This document shows positions 16,740 to 28,713 of a stretch of DNA of 64,000 bases, piece after piece. Origin of the DNA: Rhynochetos jubatus (taxonomy: Eukaryota > Chordata > Aves > Eurypygiformes > Rhynochetidae); assembly GCA_027574665.1 (NCBI GenBank), contig CM050655.1, forward strand, positions 14,131,170 to 14,195,169, read 5' to 3'. A model generated the notes under the pieces. That model did no database searches, was not told the DNA's origin, and saw nothing but the letters and a program-made list of their open reading frames with translations. The translations under genes were made by a program, and so were the position numbers. The stretch's first letter is position 1. Each line of letters begins with the position of its first letter.

Positions 16740-17320
16740 CTCACTGTGCTGGTTTAGCTTGGGAGAGTTAATTCTCTTCACAGTAGCTAGTACGAGGCTA
16801 TGTTTTGGATTTGTGCTGAGAAGAATGTTGATAACACACTGATGTTTTAGTTGTTGCTAAGCAATACTTACATTAAGCCAAGGACTTTTTCAGTTTCTCA
16901 TACTGAAGCCCTGTCCCCAGCTTCCTCTCTACAAGAAGCTGGGGCAGGACACAGCCAGGACAGCTGACCCAAACTGACCAAAGGGACATTACATGCCATA
17001 AACCACCATGCTCGGTATATAGGCAGGGGGAGTTGACTGGGGGCTCTGGCTCACAGGGCTCTTACGTTCTGGTTCTCACTGCTCAGGGACTGGCTGGGCA
17101 TCAGTCAGTGAGTGCTGAGTGGTTGTATCATTTGTTCTTTTTTTTTTCTTTTGTCTATCATTCTTCTCCTTTTTATTACATGCTAGTGGTAGTATCATTA
17201 TTAAACTGTTCTTATCTCAACCCATGAGCTTTGTTACCCTTTCCTCTGATTCTCTCCCCATCCCACTGGGAGAGGGGGGAAGGTGAGCTAGCGGCCATGT
17301 GGTTAAGCCATGACACTCAT
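16740..17320 (+). mobile_element. Solo LTR of an avian endogenous retrovirus, with flanking near-duplication
   Basis: The element proper runs from TGTGCTGGTTTAGC at 16745 to GGTTAAGCCATGACA ending at 17315, 571 bp with TG...CA ends. Flanking pentamers are CTCAC (16740-16744) and CTCAT (17316-17320), a one-mismatch target duplication; five bases is typical of ERVL-type integrations. In plus orientation it has a TATATA box at 17016-17021 and an ATTAAA polyadenylation signal at 17200-17205, giving a U3-R-U5 layout. The sequence resembles a very abundant neoavian LTR as I remember it. No gag, pol or env frame is next to it, so it is a solo LTR. It lies antisense to ZMIZ1 transcription. Confidence 0.88.
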
Positions 17321-20300
17321 GCACACACCAAGAAATGCGAACATGACAGCAATGGTGTGGACAGTGGATCACTTAAACATGGAATCCATATGTTCCAGTT
17401 TGTTGCTACGGAAAATAAATGTAGAATTTCAATTTACAAATGACATATCTCTGGTGGATTATTTTTTTCTCTCTTTTCTGCAAAATACACCAGATAGAAG
17501 GCACAGATCTCATTTGCCACAACTTAACCTATTCAAAACGAAATATCATGCAAATAAGTTTTTGAGCAGAAAACTGTTTAACTATGCTAAACAAGTTATT
17601 GCCTTTATTTACGTGATGTTGCACGAAGGCTGACTCAAGTTGTCTGTTTATTTTGCTGAGTTACGTCTGCTCTGTGTCTCAATCCTTGATTTAATTGAGC
17701 TGCTGAAGATAATATAACTTATCACACAGACACTATGCCATGCTGCTAGATTCTGGTTAATTAACAGTAGCCTACAGTCACTGAATTTCTCACATGGTTA
17801 GCCACTTGGACCCTGTCTACTGTCTAGCTTCACTAATCAACGAGTCTGGGAATTTTACATTAGCGACAGAACACACTAGCAACATACGGAGCTTTTGACT
17901 GCACAGAAAAAGAGAACACAGCTAGATGGCAGGTAGCCTTTTCTTCACTCCGACATTAACCCGTGCCTACACACTGTGTGGCAGGGCTGCACGCTCGGCA
18001 AAGCTTCGTGTACGCCAACTGGGGAAACGACATCCAGGAGGCAGCTGCTCTCCTGCAGGACAGAAAGCTATGGCTGCCATTCTGCAAGCACTGCCAGCTA
18101 CGGCCAGCACGGACACCTGCAGCGCTGAAAGGCTCCTGCCTCCCTCGTGCTCAGGACAAGAGGACACGGGGCTGCGTGGTAAACTAGCCTCATCCTGTAC
18201 TAATAATTTCAGCTGCACTGGGAATGCCATGCAGCTCCCTCAACCTTAGCACCATCAGGGGAGATAGCAGCGGTGTGTCACTCCAGCAGCAGGACCCTCA
18301 GGAGCCCACGGGAATGGTCACGGGTTGCAGCACATCATCTTTTCATGCCCATATTGGACTGAAGTTGACCTAAAACTAAGCATACATTTTCATTATATGC
18401 TTAGTCTCATGGCAGGCTGTCCCTGAGAGCTTCTTCCCCAAACCACACATTTCCACCACATCAGACCACTCTTGCTGTTCTGGCTGTGAACTAACCTCCC
18501 AAATACTGATTTTCAGCCATCATGTACAGGGAGATTCCCTAGGTGACCACAACGATCATTAGACCAGACTCAAAAGAAGGTGGCAGCAAACACAAGGTAG
18601 GGGCTGGGAAGGTACCAGGACTTCGTTCTCCAGAGCCCACTTTGGATTAAATGCATCACGAAACTTCTCCCGAAGGTGGAGCTATACCATCAATATAAGA
18701 GGAAGACAGTTAAATTCACAGTATAAATACTCCTCCTGCCTCACAACACCCCCCACCCCCTTTCAAAATAATGGTACTTTTGGTTATTTCAACCTAGAGA
18801 AACATATTTTGTCATTAGTATTCCTCATCTGTCTCCACAAAACACAATTCATACAAAGAGAGGTGCCAAAAGCAAATAATGATTTTTAGTGTTCGGATAT
18901 TGTACATATTTACTCTGGGGTTAATCCTCAGACTTCAGCCAAGTCATTCCTAGTTTAGACAACAGGTTCATCTATGACTTCTACAAAACCTTGTAACAGG
19001 TCCAGAATCTCAAGTGATACAAAACCCAGTACCAAACCCTTCTTTTCCAAGTGATGAGCCAGATATTCAGCATGCCATACATGCTGCGTAGAGCTCATGA
19101 CATTCCAGATGCATGTATACAACTGAAGTTCACATGATCTGCTCGCTATTTTCAGCTGCTGGCATGCAGGTTTTCTAGCCTTTCACCACAACAATGAAAG
19201 CTACAGTTCTGATATGGTTGTGAAATCTAGGAGTTTAAAAGCAAAATGAAACATACAGCAGTTATCAAACTTTAAATATAAAAATAAGGATGCAAAAACC
19301 GTAGGTCCTTTGGAACTAAACCGACTGATCCTGGTTGATGAAGGAGCTGACCCACTCTTTTCCATGCCTACATGACTTTTCCAACTCTGGCACATTCCTG
19401 CTCTGACCCCTGAGACAGGATTTGGTGTCCAGGTGCTTTGGCAGATTCTGCCAGACAATCCAGACTTTTTTTCCGCCCCCCTGTATTAACAGTCATCCAG
19501 ACATGCCTGCAATTACATGTAATGAAAATGCACTGTTGTACTGAGGGGAGGTGAAGAGGCAAGTAGTAAAGAAAGGGACTGGGAAAGGGAAGGGACAGAG
19601 CGAACAGAAAGCGATTATGTGCCCTTCAACTAAAACAACCCAGGGGCAGAATTACCCTGGTCCCGCATGTTGAGCAAAGGGCGCTCTGCTCCCAAACGAA
19701 AACTAATCACCTATCTAAAGAATGTAAACAGGATTCCTGGTCAGACACCCTTGACACAGCATAACCAAGGGGAGACAAGACTTGTCTCTGTGTATTACTC
19801 AGCGCACAAGTATGTTCCCATCAGACCTAAATTTGATAGCTCACTCAGCACCATAAGCAAGCTGTAGAGGACCTGCAAATCAGCAAGGGTCATTTGCTGT
19901 AATACATTAATAGAGCCTTTATTACTTTAAAACCCGAGCAGGCTCCTTGAGTGAGCCCAGTCAGGAGCCCCTCTCCCCCTTCCATCCCCATCCACCAAGA
20001 GTTCTCTCGCTCCCTGGCTGCAGCACAGCTCAGGGGTATTACAGAAATACAGGACATTAACCCAAGATATACTTTAAATGTTGCAAATGCCATAACTATT
20101 ACTATTTATTTTTACAGTCAAGTGTGATTATACAAAGGCCTTATCCAAAAGCAGCTATGCTCAGTATATTAAAAACTCATCTGCAATGAAGATGGAAAAT
20201 AAAAGGTCTTTTTCAAAGGCATAGAGGGGAGTATTGTGCTATTTTCTGTCTTTAGGGAGAGTGGTTTTTGTTTATCAGAATATGGTTATATATAGTTCAA

Positions 20301-20754
20301 TTCTCTACAGTCCCCTTCAATATCAAAGATTATTTTATTTATCAAAAAATTAAAAGGCTCAAGCTGTGCATTTTGTATTCAGATAATCCCCCCCCTCCCA
20401 ATTTAGGGTCTGTGAGACTGAGAGATCCCTAATTAATAGAATTATCTTGCACTTACATAGCTCATTCCATTGGAGGCTTTATAAATATTTTATTAAGCTC
20501 ACATTTTGAGAAGCTCTAGATACACTGAGAGAGATTAAAACCATGTTAGCCATGCCTACTTATAACTAACAGAATGAAAGGGAGTCACCTTCGCCCCATT
20601 TGTCCACTGCAGCCTGCTTTTCAAAGGAGAACAGTAAATACTGAGCAAGTACCAGCACCTATCAGATGGTTTAACTACATGAAAACACTGGGTAAGAGGA
20701 GCAGGGGGGGTCAACACTAAGAGAGGAGATCACACGCTAAACAAACAAGAACAA

Positions 20755-20765
20755 CCCCCCCCCCC
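20755..20765. repeat. C11 homopolymer
   Basis: Eleven consecutive C residues follow AACAAGAACAA. A long C-run is a simple-sequence tract with possible i-motif/G4 behaviour and is error-prone in sequencing. Confidence 0.85.
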
Positions 20766-21219
20766 AGGAGCATCACTGAACTGCAAAAAAGCAAGTTGTC
20801 CAGTTGTGAGCGGTAAGGGAACAAAACCAGCGCTACTGCAGATTACCATAGATGCCTCTCATACACTGTTAGTATAAACCGTGTGCACAAATCAGTACAG
20901 GGAAAAGGGGAATGCCTGGTAATTGAATAACCCTATTCTGCTGCCTGGATCTCCTCTACCATGAGACCAGTCAGGAAGGCTGTGCATCTATGTGCGTGGG
21001 CGTAAGGAAAGATACTGCAAACTTGCCTTGTCCGTTAGTTTTACAAGTGTCAGAGATGAATTCAACACCCTGTTCCTCAAGCACTATACGTTGAAGCCAG
21101 GAGGGCTAAACCAAGAATTGCTCCCTAGCTCTGCTCATCAGAATTACACTGCCATCTTCCTGCTCTGTACCTTTCAAATCTGCATAACTGCAGTGTATTT
21201 ATGATATACTTTGATGCAG

Positions 21220-21285
21220 TGGACATATTTTGTTTTCCAGTTGGGGTTTTTTTGACTCATTTGAGTAATTTACTTACTTACCAAT
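21220..21285 (+). repeat. Direct duplication, copy 1 (66 bp)
   Basis: The segment begins TGGACATATTTTG, continues through TTTTCCAGTTGGGG and ends TTACTTACTTACCAAT. It recurs at 22629-22693 in the same orientation with one T-run length change (7 versus 6 T) and one T/C substitution. The flanks of the two copies do not align. Confidence 0.9.
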
Positions 21286-21619
21286 CTGTTTTAAGGGAAC
21301 ATGCAACAAATTAAACTTCTTTTGTCATGAACTGCTGTTCCACCCTACTCTCCCGCTCCCAAGAGGAGACAGTGACTTAGGGGTCTAAAGGCTGTGATTC
21401 ATATCTTACTGAAGACAGAAATGGGGCACACGAGCAGCAATATGTCTTTCTGTTCATCCATCGATACATGCGACAGTGAGCAGCCCAATCTTTGGACCCT
21501 TCTTACCACCAGCACCTGGACTGTTGTTATGCCCGCTGAGAACTGTATGGTTTACAAAAAGACCCAAAATAATCAGAGGGCTCTGAATGTATTTCCTTAA
21601 TCAACAACAAAGATTTTTT

Positions 21620-21632
21620 GGGGGGGGGGGGG
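21620..21632. repeat. G13 homopolymer
   Basis: Thirteen consecutive G residues follow a T-run. A run this long can fold as a quadruplex and is prone to length errors, so its exact length should be treated with caution. Confidence 0.85.
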
Positions 21633-22628
21633 AGTCAAGAAACAAAGGTACAACTCTCTGTTCTTTCTCTAAGGCCATGTCCTGTCCAAGTGATGCAAGG
21701 CTCCAATCTATCTTTAAATTTGCAATTACAGCTCAACTGAGCTATGGCATCAGTTTGGCTAACCAGTTCTCTCGCTGTTACTGGCAACGGAAACTAGCCA
21801 TTTCCCATTAGTATCTCCCTGTGATAACATGCCAGCATAAGATGTCTCTATATGTGACTAGAGAAACGATGCTGAGGCTTCTTAAGCTTTATCATTCCAA
21901 GAGACAATGTGACGATACAGGGGTTTTCTTCTCTAATGCCCTTGTGATTTTCAGCATGTAGTTTCCATCCTCAATGTCTCCACATATCAAGGAGTTAATT
22001 TTCTCAAAGCAGCGGCCTTGCTCTTTCCCTTAGAATATTATTTCAGTGCTAGAATAATGATCTAAATACTTATTGAATTGCTAATGGTTTCCACTAATGA
22101 AAACAGGCTTATTATTTGTTCCAGATTTGTTTACCTGCCTTCTTTACAAAAAATACAGCCTCACGATGTCCTTTAGTAGAAGAGTAAGTGAGGGATACAG
22201 GCAAAGTGAGGTGTCTAGATAAATAATTCTGTCATGAACCATTTAGTAATTTGAGGTGCGTATCACAGCGTTTTGAAAAGTTGGGGTCGGTGGTTTTTTT
22301 GATGCAGCTCTTTCCATATCAAGGTCTTTTAAAGACATTAATGACGTATTACAACATCCCTTGACTGGAAGACTATTGTCAATAGCGCATCCTTTAGAAA
22401 GAAATAACACTATCCGAGAGTGTAAAGTGAGTTGATGCCAAGGGGAAAAAAAGAAAAATAGCACCAACTCAAACTCCCCTGACTTATGTACTGAACCAAC
22501 TTTTAAAAAACTCCATATTTAAAATGAATACGTTTATTCATTTTCTAAATTTCAGGAGAATAAAGGCAGTGATTTTGAAAAATAACCAATAGTCTTCACT
22601 ATACCCAGTCAAGCAGCAGCACATTTGT

Positions 22629-22693
22629 TGGACATATTTTGTTTTCCAGTTGGGGTTTTTTGACTCATTTGAGTAATTTACTTACTCACCAAT
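22629..22693 (+). repeat. Direct duplication, copy 2 (65 bp)
   Basis: This is the second copy of the segment at 21220-21285, 1.4 kb away and 64 of 65 aligned bases identical. No inverted ends or A-tail are visible, so neither copy looks like an intact transposon. It may be a local duplication or two fragments of a repeat family I do not recognise. Confidence 0.9.
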
Positions 22694-24052
22694 TGTGCTT
22701 TTTATAGCACTTTTAATCAACTGACTTAATCTTTATTATTTTAATCTCTTAATCTATGCAGAGATAAAATCTCAAGGTGACTATTTAAAATGACCACTAC
22801 ATGAGCTGATACCACCGCAGGAGATGTAAAATTCGCATGACTTATTCTCATGGGCCTTACCAGCCAGCTAGACATCACTGAGATATATCAAAGTCAAAAG
22901 GAAGAATGCTTCCCCACACATCTTTTCCTTTTGCACGTGCTTCCAAAACTGCCCACAGCACGTGCTTTGTGACCTGCCTACGCAAAGCGTTAACAGCTCT
23001 TCTTGCGCAGCACACAGGAGCAATAAGGAGCCAACACCACCCCTAAGGGGAGTTTTCCTTCAGCAGATGATGGCAGAGGTCTGCACAGCTGAAGGCTCTT
23101 GGCATTAACAGTGCTACCATCACTCCAAACAACTTTTGTAAAAGCAAAAGGGGTTTTTACAAACAGGTTCAACGGTCCTGAAGTGCAAATGCTGTGTAAG
23201 CCACGCCTGCTCTGGATTTGCTGTCGCAGTAATGCACGCAGCAGAAGGAACTCAAGTAGCAACCACACACATATGAAGGAAGGGCCAGAAATGGCATGAC
23301 AGAAGCTAGAGACGCACTGCCAGCTACGTCACATGTTCACTGCAGGGCTTGACTCAGCTGCTGATGAAAAGGATTTCCTGTCCTCATCTGACACCAAGGG
23401 GACACCATGGATCCAACTTACAGATTTCTAGAGCTTTCAGCTGTTCATCTTTATTTACCAATAGGCAGTTTTAAGCAATAGGCCAGATTAGTTAGTTGCA
23501 CAGAAAAGAATAAAATTATTCCACATACTACGGGTACTGGAAGTTTGAAGTGTAAGTTTAAAACACGTATATTTCCTCTTTGAAAACAGGTAACAATACT
23601 AATGTCCCTGCACTCCAGGATGGGTGCTGCAGTGAAGCAAGCAGCAGAACTAGGAAGGAGAGATGTGTACTCACACCAAGTTTACCAGCTCACCTCAAAA
23701 GCTGATGGGTTATATTCCACCCACTGAAATCTCATCAGATAAACAAACCAGCCAAATACTGCAAACGCTGAGGTGGTGTTTTCTTCCCCCTCCCTCCAGG
23801 AGTGCTTCTAGCACCCTGCCTCTTTGCTCTTCCCCTTGTGGCCTCAGTTTCTGAGCCGGAGCAGTCCCTACCGGGTCGCAGCATCTGACAGGGCAGGAAT
23901 ACTGATTCACAAGCCTCTAAATGGACTAGAGGAGCCAGGAAAGCTGGTCTGCTGTCAGTTTTTCCTAAACATACTTAACTCCGGCAAAGAAATACTCCAA
24001 GAGAATGAGCACGAAAGCAGACAAAGAATTTGCATCTATGGGTCTCAGGGGA

Positions 24053-24072
24053 AAAAAAAATATATATATATA
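24053..24072. repeat. A-run and AT dinucleotide tract
   Basis: An A9-type run passes directly into about six AT units and then TAGCCACG. It is an ordinary short microsatellite. Confidence 0.8.
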
Positions 24073-27000
24073 GCCACGAAGATGGCACTGATGGAGCATT
24101 CAACCAATAAGCCATAACACTTGAGGCCCATCGAACGTCTTTGTATGGAAAAGAAAGGTCTTTCCCACCAGGAGCCTTACTGCTGTATGTTATTTCACGT
24201 GCTAAAAAACCTTTAACACTTATATGGGCTACAACCAAAAAGATACATATTCTAAATAAATACACCCGTCATAGGAATATTTCTCATTTTCAAAGTTCTT
24301 GAAGAATGAAATTTTCATGAAGCTTTATTAAAACCTTTTCAGCTATAACTTCCTACCAGTCCATACTAACCAGTCCAAAATATATTACAAATTACACATT
24401 TAGGACTGCATTTACATGAGTCTGCAACAGTAACACTGAAAAGCAGAAGATTTAGTTCAAACATTTCAGGGCCTAAATGCCAACCATTATGTAAACATAC
24501 AAAGAATTCTGTTTTCCTCTGAACTGCAAGCAACCAAAAAGCCAGTTGCTGAATTATGAAAGAAATGGGCCTGTTTGTTTCCAATTTGAGCAAGAAAAGA
24601 TCAACACAAACACACAGCAATTACAACTTTTAGCATATTTCTCTGAAAGGCTGGGTAGGCATTATAAAGCATCGCAACTGCAGCAATTCAGAAAGTTTTC
24701 TTGAAGGGAAGAGGGGAGAAATGCTAATCTGTTTCTAGAAATCAGCTGTGTGATGTGTACCTCCAGTTAAGTGGGGTTCTCTGAGTAATCCAGCATCATT
24801 TGATGATACTGCTCCATGTGCCCTGCTGTCATGTGACACAAGCAGCAGAAACAGCCTTCCCTGTTCCCACCGCAACCACGTGCTTTTGACACCAGAGCTG
24901 TTTCATACTTCCCTTTAACCTGTTACAAAAATTTCAGCACAGCTCCAGCATGTAGCCTGACAACCGTCCTCAGCATGGCAGGAAGATACCACACCCCTAT
25001 TCTGAAAAGTGTGGCCTCCTTCTAACTTAAATGGATTTTCTCCAACTTCCTCTTCTCAGGAATTGCAGATGTGTAGCAAACTTACAAATGGACCAACAAC
25101 TAACAGAGACAACGAAAGACAGAAGTCCCTAGATTTAAAACAGCTCTAAGTTTTAAAAGTGGACCCAGCAGCGTGAGAGCAGAGAGCTGTCACGCAACCC
25201 CCTGGCTTTGCCAGGTATTTGCTCCTATCACGCAAGGAAAACAATGGACAGCGTTTGATTAAAGCCACACCTCTGGTCTGTTATGAAGAATGGTTTAAGA
25301 AAAACAGTCAGTTCTCTGCTGGGACTTCCTTTGTAGCTGGAGCCAAGCTGGGTCCTTCAGAAGGCTGTGCCTGGACCCCAGGGAAGCCTTCAAATCCAGC
25401 TCTGGGCCCGTCCAAGCCAGCTCCTGCTGCCCTCGAGTTCCAAGGTGGCTGGAGCATCAGAGCCACCTGAGCCACGAGCACTCAGGAGATGAACAGATTA
25501 TTCCTGCAGCCTCAAGCAGGACAGTTCTCAGGGGCTAATAGACCTCTGCTGAGCACAAAATCATTTTGTGGTTTTGTTTGTATGGACAAAGAATTAAAGG
25601 AAAAAAGTCTGTGCCCTGAAGATACAGCCTCCTTCAACGTACCCTGAAGACTCTCCTGTGTCATGACAAACTAATTGTACGTGTTAAGGGAAGGCTGTTA
25701 CTTTGGCTTTTTCCACTGTACATCAAAAAAACTATGTCTGATTTTAAAGCACACACACTTACAAATACTGAGGGAATTGGCTACAAAGAGACCACACAAG
25801 CTGTTCCAGCCTTTCACAGAACTCTGGCGTTTCTTTAAGCGTAAATACACAGCCACCTCTTCAGTTTGCCCTTTCAACTATTCCAAAACACTTCTTAACA
25901 CACAAGCTTCATTTCCTAACTAGCTGATCATATACAAGTTTTGGGTTTGTAGCTTTAAAGCACCGAAGAAGATGAAGGTAAAACACAGCCTTGATCCTGG
26001 AACAGAAGACAGCAAGGATATTGTGGGTGTCTCACAAGTCACAGAGCTGGGAATAAAGAATCCCGTCCTGACCCTGTGTTGAAACCTGATCTAGTTGAAG
26101 AGGCACAGGGATTACCATTTATAGCATTTCTCAGGGGCTGGGGTGAGGGGTAAGCAGGGCCACAGACTGCTCTGGGTCTGGCTGCAGGAGCCACTAGCTG
26201 CCGGCAAGATTATAAAATATGCAGATACAGGGCGCCAAGGAAGAATGGTTCTCCTCCCCGTTGCACTGCACCTTCCACGTCACTGCTGTGTTAACCACCC
26301 TGAAAGCACACATCTCTTCAGAAGAACAGTACTGTTTGTTCACAGGCCAGGAAGAAAGGATATAGACTGGAGACCGGGGAAAAGAAAACAGGCAGGTTTT
26401 GGTCTGACCCTGCAGTTAATCCCCCAAATTGGTGAAGATACATCAATAATGGCCATGCAAAGCCATGCTTTGCTCCCAAAACCCATGTGCACGTAACTGT
26501 GTGTGGTCCAGTTCTTTATGGGTGAACTGGAAATCACTCTTCAGGGTACCACATTAATTTTGCCATCTAATGACCTCTCTCAAAGAACAAAGTAAATGTC
26601 TCCCCAAGTTGCAAATTTATGACCCTGTTACAGAGGTGAGTCTCCTCCGAAGAGCTAGTCAGTCTGTTTCCGTCTCTCCACTACAGCAAAGGTAACAGCA
26701 CAAGATTTTGAAACTATGAAAAAGCAAAGAACAGGCTCTATGCTGAATTCTTCAACAACAACAAAAAAAATTCAGCCTTTCCACTCCAACAAAACTGCAA
26801 GCACTGCCACATTCACAAAAGCAGCTTTCTGCTATATTTTTTTTTCTGATGTTCAGCCACTGTCTCGGTTAACTAGACACTTTTTCACGAGTTGAAAACA
26901 GAAGCATCCCTATTCCCTTATTTGGGCCTGTATAGAATGCTGGCACAGTGAATACACAAGCATGTCCAGGTAGGTCACCTCCCCGTCAGGCATCGTTTGC

Positions 27001-27959
27001 TGTCTCACAGAAGAGAGCAGCTAGGCAAGCATGCCCCTGCCCAGCAGAAAACCCTGAGCCTTCTTCCAGGCAGGATCAAACAAAACCAAGCATGCTCCAC
27101 AAATGCTGGAATGTCTGACCTTCCCTGTGGCCTTCATCATTGAAGAAATGTCCTAGCTGCCTATGTAAACCAGCGCTATGTATAAATGAAGTTAGTGGTT
27201 TAATTGACAGTACCCATTACATTGCAAAAATAGCTCTTCAGTATTCTAAGAAATGTAATTTGATATTCTTTTATCTAATTAAAATAACACAAATTCTCTA
27301 CACACAGAAACTGACAGCTCTAGAAAAAGGAACTGAGCAGCATCCTCCATTTGTCTCCACTTGATCTAAAGGTCTGTTCTTAACAGCTGGAAGGTTAAAT
27401 TGTTCTGTAAGTCACTTCATCCTTCACCCTACGGTCTAGGATGGCCGAAAAGGACACCAATTTTTGCCAGCCAAAAGCATGAGTTTTGTGAACCAGACAG
27501 TTGTTCATAACAAACTGGGATGAAATCCCAAAATCCCTATTTCCCTCAAGCTCTGAAGGGCCATGAGATGCATTAACTTTCACCACTGAGTGATGAAAGA
27601 GAGAGTGAGCCACCACAGGCTGAGGCTGGGTTACAACCAGCAATTCTGCAGGGACAGATTCGTATTTCTGGTCCTTGACCTACAAACTAGCCTTGTTCGA
27701 TTTATTCTGAAATCCTATCTTATATAGGAAACATGGAGAGAAAAGAGAAATAAAAAAATCAGCTGGTTTAGAGTATAAACTCTGTTCTTTTTTTTATATC
27801 CCCCAAAGCATCTGCATGGCCAGACTTGCAAATAAACACATATTTTCTGTTCTTTGCATTACAACACACTCCAGAAAATATAAACCTTTACTACAAACCA
27901 GGCAAACCTGACAAAACATAATGATGGAGTCTGCTGAGACAAAGAGAATGGAAACAGAT

Positions 27960-28216
27960 AATCATAGAATATCTCAAGTTGGAAGGGACCCATAAGGATC
28001 ATTGGGTTCAAGTCCCTGCTCCTCGCATGACCACCTAACACTAAACCATGTGACTAAGAGCATTGTCCAGAAGCTCCTTGAACGCTGACAGGCTTGGTGC
28101 CATGACCACTGCTCTGGGGAGCCTGTTCAAGCGACCAACCACCTCCTTTAGTGAAGAATCTTTTTCTAATGGCCAATCTGAACTTCCCCTGAGGCAGCTT
28201 CACTCCATTTCCTTGA
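27960..28216 (-). mobile_element. CR1 LINE, 5'-truncated 3' fragment
   Basis: On the plus strand the segment starts ATCATAGAATATCTCAAGTT and continues with GGAAGGGACCCATAAGGATC, CTGGGGAGCCTGTTC and CCTGAGGCAGCTTCACTCC. This is the reverse complement of the 3' end of avian CR1. The sense strand is therefore minus, the same as ZMIZ1. Only about 250 bp remain, which is the normal outcome of CR1 5' truncation. The element ends about 390 bp on the 3' side (lower coordinates) of the ZMIZ1 start-codon exon donor. The higher-coordinate boundary near 28216 is approximate, and some CR1-like sequence may continue beyond it. Confidence 0.9.
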
Positions 28217-28596
28217 GCCCAGTGTTTGGATCAGAATCAAAACTGGACAGTCAAAGTTCTGGATTACTGTGCCCAGAGCACAGGTACTATGGCTGCGTGC
28301 TGTGACGCCTGTGGGGCAGAGCTGGCAGCACCAGCACCGCTCTGCTTTCAGCTGAGACACATTTGAGGAGTCTCCAGGCTGAAGATTTCTAAGAAAGGTG
28401 AAAGTTTGGTTTTTGAGGCTTATACACCAGCTGGTGCAGCAGACACTCTTCAGGGAGATTACAAAGTCTCATTCCTACCACTCTCCTCCCCTCTAAAAGG
28501 CAAGGACATTTGCTGAGCAACAGGTAACCGTAACGCACAACATGCCCTGCCACACAACACACAATGCTCCTCTAGCAGCAACAATCTCCACCTTCA

Positions 28597-28713
<117 letters not shown>

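Noticed and set aside
28063-28305. 80-residue plus-strand open frame
   Set aside because: It is mostly antisense CR1 3' sequence, not a gene.
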